Assembly (NCBI RefSeq): GCF_020171725.1
Contig: NZ_JAIVAJ010000002.1
Location: 1-64,000, forward strand
Direction of reading: 5' to 3'
Length of the DNA stretch: 64,000 nt
Source of the DNA: Halobacillus litoralis
GTDB lineage: Bacteria > Bacillota > Bacilli > Bacillales > Halobacillaceae
This document shows positions 41,417 through 53,024 of the stretch, piece after piece. Numbering within the stretch: position 1 is the stretch's first letter; each line of letters opens with the position of its first letter. The translations under genes and the position numbers were made by a program. The notes under the pieces were generated by a model. It ran no database searches and was not told where the DNA came from. It saw only the letters and a list, made by a program, of their open reading frames with translations.

Positions 41417-42034
41417 ATGCCCCATTCTCATAATGGAAAAGTCTATGAAGGTGTCTTACACCAATTGAAAAGATATATTGAAAGTCACCAGCTTAAGCCC
41501 GGAGATAAGCTCCCGTCAGAGCGGGAGTTGAGCGAGCAGCTCCAGGTGGGACGCTCCTCCATCCGAGAAGCGTTCAGAGCGATGGAGCTGCTCGGGCTCA
41601 TTGAGACTAAGCGGGGAGAAGGTACATTTATGAGGGCGTACCGGCCTTATCATATGGTCGAACTGCTATCGAATTTTCTCCTCAACGAAACGAGGACGCG
41701 AGACGAACTGGTAGCGGCTAAGCAAATGCTTGAGAAAGAGGCATTGATGAGACTTGCCGGAAATGTCTCTGCCGATACCTTGGCTGTCATCGAGCAAATT
41801 TGTCATGAATTTGACGGGGAAGAAAAGCATTTGAAGCTCTTTCATTATTTATTTGAAGTTTGTGGGCAGCACTTATTATTGTCAATGTGGCAGTTTATTT
41901 CCGGTTTCACACAGACTGTGCACAAAATAGAGTATGAGTCCTCGTGGTACCAGTCTGCGATACGAATTTTGAAGGGTGGTAAGCCGGAAGATGTGTTCGC
42001 TTTATTTTCCACTACCGATAACCCTTCGACATGA
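41417..42034 (+). CDS. GntR-family (FadR/FCD) transcriptional regulator
   Basis: 205-residue regulator with an N-terminal winged helix (KLPSERELSEQLQVGRSSIR, then EAFRAMELLGLIETKRGEG) and a rather short C-terminal effector domain of FCD-like helices. The effector is unknown; an acyl-CoA or a C4 acid are candidates given the neighbours. I chose ATG at 41417, eight bases after GGAGG; the GTG at 41408 overlaps that site. It lies between malic enzyme and accDA, and a perfect GntR-type palindrome sits at the head of the cluster, so autoregulation is inferred. Confidence 0.88.
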   Translation: MPHSHNGKVYEGVLHQLKRYIESHQLKPGDKLPSERELSEQLQVGRSSIREAFRAMELLGLIETKRGEGTFMRAYRPYHMVELLSNFLLNETRTRDELVAAKQMLEKEALMRLAGNVSADTLAVIEQICHEFDGEEKHLKLFHYLFEVCGQHLLLSMWQFISGFTQTVHKIEYESSWYQSAIRILKGGKPEDVFALFSTTDNPST

Positions 42035-42109
42035 ACAGAGAGATTCTGTGGTGTCAGTCGTGTATATTGATAAAGAAAGGAAGCTTTTGTCCCAAAGGAG
42101 GAAATCACC

Positions 42110-42970
42110 TTGCTAAGAGATTTTTTCAGCAAAAAGAAACGTTATGCATCCATACCTAGACAAGAAGCAAAAAAGGATGTACCAGAAGGGCTGATGCAGA
42201 AATGCCCGAACTGTCAGAAGATATTTTATAGAAAAGAACTACAACGAAATATGAACGTCTGTCCTCATTGTGATCACCACCACCGTTTGACGGCATATGA
42301 GAGACTGGAACACTTATTTGATGAAGGTTCCTTTGTAGAGTGGGACAAGCATATGATCTCCAATAACCCCCTGCAATTTCCTGAATATGAGGAGAAGCTG
42401 GAAAAGGACCGCTTGAAGTCTGACCTGAACGAAGCCGTCGTAACGGGGAAAACGAGTCTCGAGGGAATTGAGACGGCGGTAGCGATTATGGATTCCCGCT
42501 TCCGGATGGGAAGCATGGGCTCTGTTGTAGGCGAGAAGATTGCGAATGCCATTGAGAATGCACGTAAAGAAAAAATTCCATTTATCATCTTTACAGCTTC
42601 CGGTGGTGCCCGCATGCAGGAGGGTGTACTCAGCTTGATGCAGATGGGGAAAACCTCTGTTGCCTTGCAGCGTCTTCACGCAGATGGTGGCCTGTTTATC
42701 TCTGTCATGACGCATCCGACAACAGGAGGGGTTTCTGCAAGCTTCGCCTCCTTAGGTGACTACAACTTCGCAGAACCGAAAGCATTGATTGGGTTTGCCG
42801 GACGACGAATCATCGAGCAGACGATAAGGGAAAAACTCCCTGAAGATTTCCAGACCGCTGAATTCCTGCTTGAACACGGACAGCTGGACAAGGTCGTTCA
42901 CAGACACGATCTCCGTTCTACTTTACACACCGTATTGGACATTCATTATCCTGGAGGTGAAGAAGAGTGA
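42110..42970 (+). CDS. accD: Acetyl-CoA carboxylase carboxyltransferase beta subunit
   Basis: Forms malonyl-CoA together with AccA, the committed step of fatty acid synthesis. The 286 residues have the N-terminal zinc ribbon [14 protein letters not shown] followed by CPHCDHH (Cys4, about 28-50) and the crotonase-like fold with [16 protein letters not shown] (about 164). TTG at 42110 follows AAAGGAGG. Its stop overlaps the accA start (GTGA), so the two subunits are coupled. Confidence 0.96.
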   Translation: MLRDFFSKKKRYASIPRQEAKKDVPEGLMQKCPNCQKIFYRKELQRNMNVCPHCDHHHRLTAYERLEHLFDEGSFVEWDKHMISNNPLQFPEYEEKLEKDRLKSDLNEAVVTGKTSLEGIETAVAIMDSRFRMGSMGSVVGEKIANAIENARKEKIPFIIFTASGGARMQEGVLSLMQMGKTSVALQRLHADGGLFISVMTHPTTGGVSASFASLGDYNFAEPKALIGFAGRRIIEQTIREKLPEDFQTAEFLLEHGQLDKVVHRHDLRSTLHTVLDIHYPGGEEE

Positions 42971-43929
42971 AGCATGTGTTAGAGTTCGAAAAGCCAGTGG
43001 TGGAATTACGCGAAAAAATCGCCGACCTGAAGCGGCTGACTGAAAACAGTGAAATGGACTTGACGGATGAAATCGTCAAGATGGAGGAGCGTCTCGAGAA
43101 GCTCGAGGCCGACGTCTATGACAGAATGCAGCCTTGGGATCGCGTACAGATGGCACGCCACCCGGAACGCCCGACGACATCAGATTATATCGAACATCTG
43201 TTTACCGACTTTCTTGAACTTCACGGTGATCGGTTCTACGGAGATGATGAAGCAATCATCTCTGGTATCGCCAAGTACAAAGGGAAGCCTGTGACAGTCA
43301 TCGGTCATCAGCGCGGGAAGGATACGAAAGAGAATATCCGACGTAATTTCGGAATGCCGCACCCGGAAGGTTACCGAAAAGCACTTAGACTCATGAAACA
43401 GGCTGAGAAATTCAACAGACCGATAATTACGTTCATCGACACGAAAGGTGCCTATCCAGGCAAGGCGGCAGAAGAACGAGGTCAAAGCGAAGCCATAGCC
43501 CGCAACCTTATGGAAATGGCTGGTTTAACGGTGCCGATTGTTTGTATCGTAATCGGTGAAGGTGGAAGTGGTGGCGCATTAGGACTAGGGATTGGTGATC
43601 GCATCTTCATGCTTGAGAACTCCACCTATTCTGTTATCTCCCCTGAAGGAGCTGCCTCGATATTATGGAAAGATGCTGCTTATGCCCAGAAGGCAGCAGA
43701 ATCCATGAAGATTACAGCGTACGACCTCGAAAAGCTCGGCATTGTCGATAAGGTGATCTCTGAAATCCGCGGAGGTGCACACCGTGATATTGCGGCACAG
43801 GCGGAACAGATTGACCTCGTCATTTCCAGCGCGTTGGGAGAGCTTTCAAGCCTTGATGATTCCCAGTTATTAGAAGGTAGGTTCGAGAAATATAAAAACA
43901 TTGGCGAATATACGCATCTTGATTTATAA
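42967..43929 (+). CDS. accA: Acetyl-CoA carboxylase carboxyltransferase alpha subunit
   Basis: 320-residue partner of AccD. It begins with a helical N-terminal segment and has a crotonase-like fold; [18 protein letters not shown] (about 157-174) and [17 protein letters not shown] (about 197) are conserved family stretches. GTG at 42967 overlaps the accD stop by four bases. It ends the probable ytsJ-regulator-accDA operon with a terminator at 43972-43998. Confidence 0.97.
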   Translation: MKHVLEFEKPVVELREKIADLKRLTENSEMDLTDEIVKMEERLEKLEADVYDRMQPWDRVQMARHPERPTTSDYIEHLFTDFLELHGDRFYGDDEAIISGIAKYKGKPVTVIGHQRGKDTKENIRRNFGMPHPEGYRKALRLMKQAEKFNRPIITFIDTKGAYPGKAAEERGQSEAIARNLMEMAGLTVPIVCIVIGEGGSGGALGLGIGDRIFMLENSTYSVISPEGAASILWKDAAYAQKAAESMKITAYDLEKLGIVDKVISEIRGGAHRDIAAQAEQIDLVISSALGELSSLDDSQLLEGRFEKYKNIGEYTHLDL

Positions 43930-43971
43930 TGGGTACGGTTGAAACATGACGGTTCCCATTTTCAAGGAAAA

Positions 43972-43998
43972 AAGTCGCACAGGACAGGTGCGGCTTTT
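43972..43998 (+). terminator. Terminator after accA
   Basis: AAGTCGCAC / GTGCGGCTT stem followed by TTTC. Confidence 0.82.
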
Positions 43999-44063
43999 CG
44001 CATCTTAAGGGGTTGGTAACGCTATCATTCGCGTTTCATACACCTTTTGGGAAAACTTGTACA

Positions 44064-44072
44064 TGCTATAGA
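44064..44072 (+). promoter_or_regulatory. Extended -10 promoter of pfkA-pyk
   Basis: TGCTATAGA (TGn plus TATAGA), about 80 bases before the pfkA start; TTTTGG at 44045 is a possible -35 with a 16-base spacer. Confidence 0.5.
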
Positions 44073-44076
44073 GTAG

Positions 44077-45111
<1,035 letters not shown>

Positions 45112-45138
45112 GAGTGGTACTAGAGGAGGAGAATAAGA

Positions 45139-46902
45139 ATGTTTAGAAAAACTAAAATTGTAAGTACGATCGGTCCGGCTTCTGAGTCTACCGAGAAGCT
45201 GACAGAACTGATCAATGCTGGTATGAACGTGGCTCGCTTAAATTTCTCTCACGGTGATTTTGAAGAGCACGGTGCTCGAATCAAGAACATCCGTGAAGCT
45301 GCGGCTGCAACTGGAAAAACGGTTGCGATCCTGCTTGATACGAAGGGACCTGAAATTCGTACAGGTACGTTGAAAGAAGGAGAAGTTTACTTGGAGAAAG
45401 GGTCCACGGCTTATGTAAGCATGGATGAGATTGAAGGAGACGCTGAGCGTTTCTCTGTAACGTATCCTGGACTGATCAACGATGTCCACCCTGGATCCAA
45501 AATCCTTCTTGATGATGGACTTGTTGAACTGCAAGTTGAAGAAGTAGATAAAGACAACAATGAAATCAAAACAACGGTTCTGAACAATGGACCACTTAAG
45601 AATAAAAAAGGTGTCAACGTTCCGAATGTGAGCGTAAACCTACCTGGTATTACGGAAAAAGACGCAAAAGACATCGAGTTCGGAATCGAACAAGGCGTTG
45701 ATTTCATCGCTGCATCGTTCGTTCGTCGTGCTTCAGACGTACTGGAAATCAAAGAGCTTCTAGAGAAGCATGATGCTCTTGATATTCAAATCATTCCGAA
45801 GATCGAGAACCAAGAAGGTGTCGACAACATCGATGAAATTCTTGAAGTCAGTGACGGACTGATGGTTGCACGTGGTGACCTTGGTGTTGAGATTCCTGCT
45901 GAAGATGTACCTCTTGTACAAAAAGAACTTATTGCGAAGTGTAACAAAGCTGGTAAGCCAGTCATCACAGCTACTCAAATGCTTGATTCCATGCAGCGCA
46001 ACCCACGTCCTACACGTGCGGAAGCTTCTGACGTAGCGAACGCAATCTTCGACGGTACAGATGCGATCATGCTTTCTGGTGAGACAGCAGCAGGAGACTA
46101 CCCAGTTGAAGCTGTTCAAACGATGCACAACATCGCAAGCAAAACAGAAACTGGCTTGAATCATAAGTCCATCCTGGACAACCGTTCTAAGCACAGTCAC
46201 ATGACGATTACAGATGCGATCAGCCAGTCGGTTACGCACACAGCGATCAACTTGGATGTCAACTTGATCCTTACACCGACAGAGAGCGGACATACGGCTC
46301 GCATGATTTCGAAGTATCGTCCGAAAGCACCAATCGTAGCGATCACATCAAACGACAGCATCAACCGCAAGCTTTCTCTTGTGTGGGGCGTTTACGCAAT
46401 CATGGGTGAGCGTGCTTACTCTACAGACCAGATGCTTGACCTTGCAGTAGAAAACAGCCTTTCTTCAGGTCTTGCAACTCGCGGGGACCGTGTGATCATC
46501 ACAGCAGGTGTACCTGTAGGAGAAAGCGGCACAACGAACTTGATGAAAGTTCACGTCATTGGCGATGTTCTTCTTAAAGGTCAAGGTGTCGGGCAAAAGA
46601 GTGCATACGGACGTGCCATCATCGCTAAAAATGCGGAAGATGCAAACAACCGTATGGAAGACGGAGACATCCTTGTCACACAGAGCACAGACCGTGACAT
46701 GATGCCGGCCATTGAAAGAGCATCTGCTCTTGTCACTGTTGAAGGCGGTCTGACTTCTCATGCAGCTGTTGTAGGCTTAAGCCTTGGAATCCCAGTTGTA
46801 GTTGGCGTCAAAGACGCTCTTGAGGTTGTAAAAGACGGATCTGACTTAACTGTAGACAGCTCTCGCGGAGATATCTACGAAGGTCATTCAAGCGTCATTT
46901 AA
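45139..46902 (+). CDS. pyk: Pyruvate kinase with C-terminal PEP-utiliser domain
   Basis: Converts phosphoenolpyruvate and ADP to pyruvate and ATP. The 587 residues include the usual A, B and C domains ([14 protein letters not shown] at the start; [13 protein letters not shown] about 238-250; [18 protein letters not shown] about 292-309). The extra C-terminal phosphohistidine-swivel domain (about 475-587, ending with the [19 protein letters not shown] region) is typical of Bacillus. RBS AGAGGAGGAG upstream. Terminator at 46923-46960. Confidence 0.97.
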   Translation: MFRKTKIVSTIGPASESTEKLTELINAGMNVARLNFSHGDFEEHGARIKNIREAAAATGKTVAILLDTKGPEIRTGTLKEGEVYLEKGSTAYVSMDEIEGDAERFSVTYPGLINDVHPGSKILLDDGLVELQVEEVDKDNNEIKTTVLNNGPLKNKKGVNVPNVSVNLPGITEKDAKDIEFGIEQGVDFIAASFVRRASDVLEIKELLEKHDALDIQIIPKIENQEGVDNIDEILEVSDGLMVARGDLGVEIPAEDVPLVQKELIAKCNKAGKPVITATQMLDSMQRNPRPTRAEASDVANAIFDGTDAIMLSGETAAGDYPVEAVQTMHNIASKTETGLNHKSILDNRSKHSHMTITDAISQSVTHTAINLDVNLILTPTESGHTARMISKYRPKAPIVAITSNDSINRKLSLVWGVYAIMGERAYSTDQMLDLAVENSLSSGLATRGDRVIITAGVPVGESGTTNLMKVHVIGDVLLKGQGVGQKSAYGRAIIAKNAEDANNRMEDGDILVTQSTDRDMMPAIERASALVTVEGGLTSHAAVVGLSLGIPVVVGVKDALEVVKDGSDLTVDSSRGDIYEGHSSVI

Positions 46903-46922
46903 TTTTGCATAAAAGATGAGAT

Positions 46923-46960
46923 AACCCGGATGATGCTCACAAAGCGTCCTCCGGGTTTTT
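46923..46960 (+). terminator. Terminator of pfkA-pyk
   Basis: AACCCGGA(tga) / TCCGGGTT stem with a further partial inner pairing and a TTTTT tail. Confidence 0.85.
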
Positions 46961-47014
46961 CATTTTACGTCGCACCGGTTCGAAAAACTCCTGCCTTACC
47001 ACTGACCGTATTAC

Positions 47015-47043
47015 TTTATGATTATCCGGTTGGTGGGTATAAT
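47015..47043 (+). promoter_or_regulatory. Possible promoter of fxsA
   Basis: TATAAT at 47038-47043 about 30 bases before the start codon. The -35 (TTTATG at 47015, 17-base spacer) is weak. Confidence 0.4.
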
Positions 47044-47072
47044 GAAAGAAAAGGATTGGAAAGGACGATTGT

Positions 47073-47465
47073 ATGTTCCGCTGGTTGCTGCTTTTTATAC
47101 TGATTGTACCAGCTTTAGAAATAGGCGTTCTCATCTGGGCCGGGAATTGGATCGGGCCTTGGTGGGTGATCATGCTCATTGTATTGACAGGTGTCATTGG
47201 CGCTTGGCTCGCGAAACAACAGGGTCTTGAGACGATTCGAAACGTTCAGCAGTCGATGTCGACAGGGCAGCCACCACAGGATGCTTTGCTGGACGGGGCC
47301 TGCATTCTCGTGGGTGGAGCGGTTCTTCTGACCCCGGGCTTCATCACGGATGCCATCGGCTTTATTCTACTTGTTCCGGCGACAAGAGCGCCGATCAAGC
47401 GATTGCTTCGCAAAATCATTATGCGAATGATGGATAAAGGTTCTGTCACCATCTATCGCAGATAA
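47073..47465 (+). CDS. fxsA: FxsA-family membrane protein
   Basis: 130-residue protein with two to four hydrophobic helices (FRWLLLFILIVPALEIGVLI at the start; a second pair near 25-45 and 70-95) and a basic cytoplasmic tail. The family is named after E. coli FxsA, a suppressor of F-plasmid exclusion of phage T7; the native role is unknown. ATG at 47073 follows AAAGGACG. It lies beside pyk and converges on ytvI, as ytwI/ytzA do in B. subtilis. Confidence 0.9.
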   Translation: MFRWLLLFILIVPALEIGVLIWAGNWIGPWWVIMLIVLTGVIGAWLAKQQGLETIRNVQQSMSTGQPPQDALLDGACILVGGAVLLTPGFITDAIGFILLVPATRAPIKRLLRKIIMRMMDKGSVTIYRR

Positions 47466-47471
47466 TGCTTT

Positions 47472-47508
47472 CAGTCATTCTCTGAGTTCAGAGAATGGCT
47501 GTTTTTTA
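47472..47508. terminator. Bidirectional terminator between fxsA and ytvI
   Basis: GTCATTCTCTGA / TCAGAGAATGGC stem with six T on the plus strand. Confidence 0.9.
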
Positions 47509-48618
47509 TTTTCTGATCATGATGAAGTCCAGCGCCAAATGAAGCATACCGGTTGTGTGAAGAGTCTTGATGCATACGAGAATAAACGGGCTGAGGAGCA
47601 TGCCGTAGACACCCAGCAGTTGAAAGCCTAAGAACAGTGCCATTAATAGAAGGACAGGGTGTATGCCGAAATGAGAGGCGAGCAGCTTAGGCTCAAGCAG
47701 CTGCCTTGTGATCATCACAATCATATACAAACTACTCAATTGGATTGTTACTAGGAAGTCTCCTTGAAAAAACGCATAAACAGCCCAAGGGACGAAAATG
47801 ACTCCCGTTCCGATGTAAGGGATCAAGTCAACGAATGCTGCGATGAGCGTGATGCTTGTGGCATGCTCGAGTTGAAACAGCTTAAGCCCCGTAAAGATAA
47901 GAACGCTTGAAACACACACTAAAATGATTTGTGCTTTGATTACGCCTTTCACGGTCTGCTTCATCTGCTTCGGAATCAGGCTGGCTCGTTCCCGCCAGAA
48001 TTCCGGAACCACTTTAGACAATGCGTTCTCCATCTTGTCCCAGTCATTACTAAAGAAAAAGGCTGCCAGTGCAAAGGCAAGGAACGAAGTCAGAGACGTT
48101 GGAATGCTAGTGAGTACAATCGTCAGAATTCCAAGAACAGATTCAATGACAGTAGATGCAAGTTCTCTGATCTTAGATTCTAGAACCGTCCATGACTCTT
48201 GTAAGGACAAGTGGTCAGAAATGGGAAGGGAATTGATCCATTCTTCCATCCCTCCTGAAAATTTAAAAAACACAGATTTGACCTGAGTCAATACATGGGT
48301 CACCATCTGTTCGACCTTCGCTGGTGTATCGACGGCCATAATTTTGATTCCTTTTACAGCTTCAACAATCACCAGCAATATAAGAGATGATAGGAAGGTG
48401 AAAAAGAATCCAAGCAGCAGTACGACGGCGAGTGGTCTTGGGATTCGAAACCGATGTTGGAGAAGCGATATGAAAGGCTGTAAGATCCAGGCAAGCATTA
48501 GAGCGATGATAAAAGGGTATAGGTATTTCCATGAGAAATAAAAGATATAAAGGGCTACTATAAGAATGGAGAGAAGCATGATCAAACGGAAAAAACGTTG
48601 TGACAAAAGGCTGTTCAA
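47506..48618 (-). CDS. ytvI: YtvI-like AI-2E family permease
   Basis: 370-residue polytopic membrane protein with about eight helices, of the AI-2E (PerM) exporter family; annotated in bacilli as sporulation integral membrane protein YtvI. Substrate unknown. The conserved region FVDLIPYIGTGVIFVPWAVY lies about residues 260-280. TTG at 48618 follows AAAGGAGG. It is divergent from citZ and converges on fxsA. Confidence 0.88.
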   Translation of the reverse strand: MNSLLSQRFFRLIMLLSILIVALYIFYFSWKYLYPFIIALMLAWILQPFISLLQHRFRIPRPLAVVLLLGFFFTFLSSLILLVIVEAVKGIKIMAVDTPAKVEQMVTHVLTQVKSVFFKFSGGMEEWINSLPISDHLSLQESWTVLESKIRELASTVIESVLGILTIVLTSIPTSLTSFLAFALAAFFFSNDWDKMENALSKVVPEFWRERASLIPKQMKQTVKGVIKAQIILVCVSSVLIFTGLKLFQLEHATSITLIAAFVDLIPYIGTGVIFVPWAVYAFFQGDFLVTIQLSSLYMIVMITRQLLEPKLLASHFGIHPVLLLMALFLGFQLLGVYGMLLSPFILVCIKTLHTTGMLHLALDFIMIRK

Positions 48619-48764
48619 GGGGATCCTCCTTTACAGGTCAAAGAAAGACAGATTGCGACCAAAGTTCGAATCATTTGATAAAAACCCAGAAATTTAACCG
48701 GTTTCAATTCACATTCTCTTCAGAATACTTTATAATTGAATCTGGGGTTCATTTCCTAATTGTT

Positions 48765-48790
48765 TATACTGTAAAAGTAAAGCGTTTTCT
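48765..48790 (+). promoter_or_regulatory. Possible citZ promoter with cre-like site
   Basis: TATACT (48765-48770) could be a -10 about 70 bases before citZ. Just after it GTAAAGCGTTTTCT (48777-48790) matches the cre consensus at 11 of 14 positions, a position suited to CcpA repression. citZ of B. subtilis is controlled by CcpA and CcpC. The -35 is not evident. Confidence 0.4.
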
Positions 48791-48838
48791 TGTCGGATAG
48801 ACTTGGAAACTTTGGAATTACTTAAAAGGAGAGATTGT

Positions 48839-49954
48839 ATGGCATCTACTAAAGGTTTAGAAGGAATTACAGCAACGGATTCATCGATCAGCTCAATCAT
48901 TGATGATAAGCTTACATACGTTGGCTATGACATCGATGATCTAGCGAATCATTCCAGTTTTGAAGAAGTTGTTTATTTACTATGGAATCAAAAACTCCCG
49001 ACATTAAGCGAGTTGAATGAATTTAAAACAGAGCTCGTCTCAAATATGGATATCCCTACAGAAGTGATCGGTCACTTGAAGTCTTATGACCTGTCCACTG
49101 TTCATCCAATGGCTGCCCTTCGTACAGCTGTCTCAATGTTAGGACTGTTCGATCCAGAGTCAGATGTAATGGAAGAAGCAGCAAATAAACGTAAGGCACT
49201 GCGCCTGCAAGCGAAAATCCCTACAGTAGTAACAGCTTTTGCACGTATTCGCAAAGGAGAAGAACCGATTTCACCTAAAAAAGAACTGAGCTTTGCTGCA
49301 AACTTCTTATATATGTTGAATGGCAAAGACCCTGAAGATATCGAGGTTGAAGCATTCAATAAAGCACTTGTGCTTCACGCAGACCACGAATTGAACGCTT
49401 CTACATTCACAGCCCGTGTATGTGTAGCTACGCTTTCTGATGTCTACTCGGGCGTAACGGCTGCGATCGGCGCACTGAAAGGACCACTGCATGGTGGAGC
49501 TAACGAGCGCGTTATGAAGATGCTCACCGAGATTGGTGAAGTAGAGAATGCGATCCCAGCCATTGAAGAGAAGCTTAAAAACAAAGAGAAAATCATGGGT
49601 ATGGGGCACCGTGTATATCGCACCGGCGATCCTCGCGCAAAGCACTTGAGAGAAATGTCCCGTGAACTTACAGAATTAACCGGGCAATCCAAGTATTACG
49701 AAATGTCAGTTAAGATCGAAGACTATATTAAAGAGAATAAAGGTCTGCCAGCTAACGTGGACTTCTATTCTGCGTCCGTTTATCACAGCCTTGGGATCGA
49801 TCACGATATTTTCACGCCGATCTTTGCCGTAAGCCGTGTATCTGGATGGCTCGCTCATATTCTTGAGCAGTACTCCAATAACCGTCTGATCCGTCCAAGA
49901 GCGGAATATGTCGGTCCAAAAGGTCAATCCTACACACCGATCGAAGACCGCTGA
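48839..49954 (+). CDS. citZ: Citrate synthase
   Basis: Condenses acetyl-CoA and oxaloacetate, the entry step of the TCA cycle. 371 residues, the small bacterial type. Catalytic His and Asp lie in GPLHGGANERV, MGHRVYRTGDPRAKHL and YSASVYHSLGIDHDIFTPIF. The start ATG at 48839 gives MASTKGLEGI and has AAAGGAG upstream; the longer frame from 48803 lacks a ribosome site. First gene of the citZ-icd-mdh cluster. Confidence 0.96.
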   Translation: MASTKGLEGITATDSSISSIIDDKLTYVGYDIDDLANHSSFEEVVYLLWNQKLPTLSELNEFKTELVSNMDIPTEVIGHLKSYDLSTVHPMAALRTAVSMLGLFDPESDVMEEAANKRKALRLQAKIPTVVTAFARIRKGEEPISPKKELSFAANFLYMLNGKDPEDIEVEAFNKALVLHADHELNASTFTARVCVATLSDVYSGVTAAIGALKGPLHGGANERVMKMLTEIGEVENAIPAIEEKLKNKEKIMGMGHRVYRTGDPRAKHLREMSRELTELTGQSKYYEMSVKIEDYIKENKGLPANVDFYSASVYHSLGIDHDIFTPIFAVSRVSGWLAHILEQYSNNRLIRPRAEYVGPKGQSYTPIEDR

Positions 49955-49970
49955 TCCAAGGGTGGATCAG
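49951..49970 (+). terminator. Hairpin at the end of citZ
   Basis: CTGATCCA-AGGG-TGGATCAG overlaps the citZ stop codon. The T-run follows only after a gap of about 11 bases, so it may be a processing or stabilising hairpin between citZ and icd instead of a full terminator. Confidence 0.5.
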
Positions 49971-50065
49971 TAGGGACAGGCTTTTTATTCTTTATAGTTT
50001 AACGTATGATAGAAGAGGATGTAACATCCCAAAAAAGTATTGAAACAAATCTAGGAGGGTTTCCA

Positions 50066-51340
50066 TTGTCACAAGCAGAAAAAATTTCAGTAGAACAAAA
50101 CGGAGATTTAGTCGTACCTAACCGCCCGGTTATTCCTTTCATCGAAGGAGATGGAATCGGTCCCGATATCTGGGCAGCAGCAAGCCGTGTTATCGAAGCA
50201 GCTGTTGATAAAGCTTATAATGGTGAGAAATCAATCGAGTGGAAAGAAGTATATGCAGGTCAGAAAGCCTACGACAAGACGGGAGAATGGCTTCCTGAGG
50301 CGACACTTGATACCATTCGTGATTATAAAATCGCAATCAAAGGTCCTTTGACGACTCCAATCGGTGGAGGAATCCGTTCCTTGAACGTTGCTCTTCGTCA
50401 AGAATTAGATCTATTTACTTGCCTGCGTCCTGTACGTTATTTCGAAGGTGTGCCTTCTCCTGTAAAGCGTCCTGAAGATACAGATATGGCTATTTTCCGC
50501 GAGAATACAGAAGACATCTACGCTGGTATTGAGTGGCAGCAAGGTACTCCTGAAGTGAAGAAAGTGATCGAATTCCTTCAGAACGAAATGGGAGTACATA
50601 ACATTCGCTTCCCTGAAACATCAGGAATCGGAATCAAGCCGGTTTCTGAAGAAGGAACGAAACGTCTTGTTCGTGCAGCGATCGATTACGCACTGAACGA
50701 AGGTCGTAAGAACGTAACACTTGTTCACAAAGGAAACATCATGAAGTTCACGGAAGGTTCCTTCAAGAACTGGGGTTATGAAGTGGCGGAAGAAGAATAC
50801 GGTGACAAGGTCTTCACATGGGCTGAGTATGACCGTATCGTAGAAAAAGAAGGAAAAGACGCTGCAAATAAAGCACAAGATGCTGCAGAAGCAGAAGGCA
50901 AAATTATCGTGAAAGATGCGATTGCAGATATCTTCCTTCAACAGATCCTGACTCGTCCTAAAGAGTTCGATGTTGTTGCAACAATGAACTTGAACGGAGA
51001 TTACATCTCTGATGCACTTGCTGCGCAAGTGGGTGGAATCGGAATCGCTCCTGGAGCGAACATCAACTTCGAAACGGGGCACGCTATCTTTGAAGCAACT
51101 CACGGAACAGCTCCTAAATATGCAGGAATGGACAAGGTGAACCCTTCATCTGTAATCCTTTCAGGCGTACTGATGCTTGAGCACCTTGGGTGGAGAGAAG
51201 CGGCTCAACTAATCTCTGACTCTATGGATAAGACAATCGGAAGCAAGACCGTAACGTATGACTTTGCTCGTATGATGGACGGCGCTACCGAAGTGAAATG
51301 TTCCGAATTCGGAGATGCGTTAATTAAGAATATGGGTTAA
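50066..51340 (+). CDS. icd: Isocitrate dehydrogenase (NADP)
   Basis: Oxidative decarboxylation of isocitrate to 2-oxoglutarate with NADPH. 424 residues, the E. coli/Bacillus homodimer type. [13 protein letters not shown] is at about 25-37, the substrate Ser lies in [13 protein letters not shown] (about 106), and [10 protein letters not shown] follows. Start is TTG at 50066, just after CTAGGAGGG; the ATG at 50006 has no site. Second gene of the TCA cluster, followed by a terminator. Confidence 0.96.
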   Translation: MSQAEKISVEQNGDLVVPNRPVIPFIEGDGIGPDIWAAASRVIEAAVDKAYNGEKSIEWKEVYAGQKAYDKTGEWLPEATLDTIRDYKIAIKGPLTTPIGGGIRSLNVALRQELDLFTCLRPVRYFEGVPSPVKRPEDTDMAIFRENTEDIYAGIEWQQGTPEVKKVIEFLQNEMGVHNIRFPETSGIGIKPVSEEGTKRLVRAAIDYALNEGRKNVTLVHKGNIMKFTEGSFKNWGYEVAEEEYGDKVFTWAEYDRIVEKEGKDAANKAQDAAEAEGKIIVKDAIADIFLQQILTRPKEFDVVATMNLNGDYISDALAAQVGGIGIAPGANINFETGHAIFEATHGTAPKYAGMDKVNPSSVILSGVLMLEHLGWREAAQLISDSMDKTIGSKTVTYDFARMMDGATEVKCSEFGDALIKNMG

Positions 51341-51355
51341 TTCCCTAAAACATAA

Positions 51356-51398
51356 AGAGGCTGGCAGAGAAAAGTGGATTCTCGCCGGCCTCTTGTTG
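51356..51398 (+). terminator. Terminator between icd and mdh
   Basis: AGAGGCtGGCaGAGAA / TTCTCgCCgGCCTCT stem with a short T-rich tail. Readthrough to mdh is likely, as in the citZCH operon of B. subtilis. Confidence 0.7.
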
Positions 51399-51446
51399 TA
51401 TGATTAAGAGCATAAACTTGAAGTGTAAGATGGAAAGGGGATTACT

Positions 51447-52385
51447 ATGGCAATTCGAAGAAATAAAATCTCTGTAATTGGTGCAGGCTTTACTGGTGCC
51501 ACAACAGCTCTAATGGCGGCCCAGAAAGAATTGGGGGATGTCGTACTCGTCGATATCCCTGATATGGAAGACCCAACCAAAGGAAAAGCGCTGGACATGC
51601 TTGAGGCGAGCCCGGTGCAAGGTTTCGATGCGCACATTAAAGGCACATCAAACTATGAAGATACAAAGGATTCAGACTTAGTCATTATTACGGCTGGAAT
51701 CGCCCGTAAGCCGGGGATGAGCCGCGATGACCTTGTCAATACCAATTCCAAAATCATGAAGAGTGTAACAAAAGAAATTGTGAAGTATTCTCCTGAAACA
51801 TTCATCATCGTTTTGACAAACCCTGTAGACGCGATGACGTATTCCGTTTTCCAGGAAGCTGGTCTTCCGAAGAACCGTGTAATCGGTCAATCCGGAGTGC
51901 TTGATACGGCGCGTTTCCGTACATTTGTTGCAGAGGAATTAAACGTATCGATCAAAGATGTGACTGGTTTCGTACTAGGCGGGCACGGAGATGATATGGT
52001 GCCATTGACTCGATATTCCTTTGCCGGAGGAATTCCTCTTGAACGACTAATCTCTAAAGACCGCCTGGATGCAATCGTGGAGCGTACTCGTAAAGGGGGA
52101 GGCGAAATCGTCGGGCTCCTTGGGAACGGAAGTGCCTACTATGCTCCGGCCGCTTCTTTAGTTCAAATGGCAGAAGCCATCCTGAAGGACCAGCGTCGTA
52201 TTCTTCCTGCGATTGCGTATCTAGAAGGAGAATATGGTTACGATGGCATTTATCTTGGCGTTCCTACCATTCTTGGCGGGAATGGAATTGAAGAGGTCAT
52301 TGAACTGGAACTGACAGAAGATGAAAAAGAACAGCTCAATCAGTCAGCAGACTCTGTTAAAAATGTCCTCAATGTATTAAAATAG
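51447..52385 (+). CDS. mdh: Malate dehydrogenase (LDH-like type)
   Basis: NAD-dependent interconversion of malate and oxaloacetate. 312 residues with NAD-binding [15 protein letters not shown] (about 7-21), substrate Arg residues near [13 protein letters not shown] (about 81-93), and catalytic His in [10 protein letters not shown] (about 179). The sequence between helices shows that it is an MDH, not an LDH (Arg at the specificity position). RBS AAAGGGG. Third gene of the citZ-icd-mdh group. Confidence 0.96.
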   Translation: MAIRRNKISVIGAGFTGATTALMAAQKELGDVVLVDIPDMEDPTKGKALDMLEASPVQGFDAHIKGTSNYEDTKDSDLVIITAGIARKPGMSRDDLVNTNSKIMKSVTKEIVKYSPETFIIVLTNPVDAMTYSVFQEAGLPKNRVIGQSGVLDTARFRTFVAEELNVSIKDVTGFVLGGHGDDMVPLTRYSFAGGIPLERLISKDRLDAIVERTRKGGGEIVGLLGNGSAYYAPAASLVQMAEAILKDQRRILPAIAYLEGEYGYDGIYLGVPTILGGNGIEEVIELELTEDEKEQLNQSADSVKNVLNVLK

Positions 52386-52392
52386 AGGGAGT

Positions 52393-52424
52393 AGGATTCG
52401 AGGTTGTCCTCGGATCCTTTTTTT
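52393..52424 (+). terminator. Terminator of mdh
   Basis: GGATtCGAGG / CCTCGgATCC stem followed by seven T. Confidence 0.92.
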
Positions 52425-52464
52425 ACAACCGTTTCAGAAAACGCTTACAAAGAGGTGACCCATC

Positions 52465-52941
52465 ATGTTGGATAAAAAAAGAAAGCTCGGAAGAAAGATT
52501 AAAGATTTAAAAGTGGGGGAAACGTTTACGACATCCTTTTCGGTAGAGGATCGTGATCTCCTTATGTACTTAGGGTTGACGGACGATGCGAACCCTCTTT
52601 ATATTCAACACGACTATGCATCACAGACCCCTTTCAAAAGACCAATCGTACCGAGTGTCATGGTTTTCGGAATGGTTTCCTCGATTGTTTCGATGCATCT
52701 GCCCGGTCCTGGAAGTCATATCATTCGACAGGATCTCGACTATCCAAAGCCGGTCTACCACTATGCAGAGGTGCGCTTCAATGTGGAACTGACGGACCTA
52801 GACACCAACGAGCATGAAGTGGTCCTTCACGTAACGGGTTATGATGAAGAGGGGGATGAAGTCGTCAAAGGATCCCTCACCGTTCAGCCGCCATACGAAC
52901 CGAGCTCGATGAATGCGACTTCCCTGGAGAATTTTTATTAA
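52465..52941 (+). CDS. MaoC-like hot-dog domain protein
   Basis: 158-residue single hot-dog domain similar to MaoC/(R)-specific enoyl-CoA hydratases. The hydratase motif normally reads GDxNPLH; here it is DDANPLYIQHDYA (about 46-58), with Asp kept but the catalytic His replaced by Tyr. Hydratase activity is therefore uncertain and a binding or thioesterase role is possible. RBS AGAGGTGACC. It lies alone between mdh and phoP, a placement found in other Bacillaceae. Confidence 0.8.
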   Translation: MLDKKRKLGRKIKDLKVGETFTTSFSVEDRDLLMYLGLTDDANPLYIQHDYASQTPFKRPIVPSVMVFGMVSSIVSMHLPGPGSHIIRQDLDYPKPVYHYAEVRFNVELTDLDTNEHEVVLHVTGYDEEGDEVVKGSLTVQPPYEPSSMNATSLENFY

Positions 52942-53024
52942 ACGAAAGATATTGTATGAAGAAGGAGTCTTCTTTTTATAAAAGAAGGTGATTCTTCCTA
53001 AAACTCAAACCTTTTTTAAAATAA

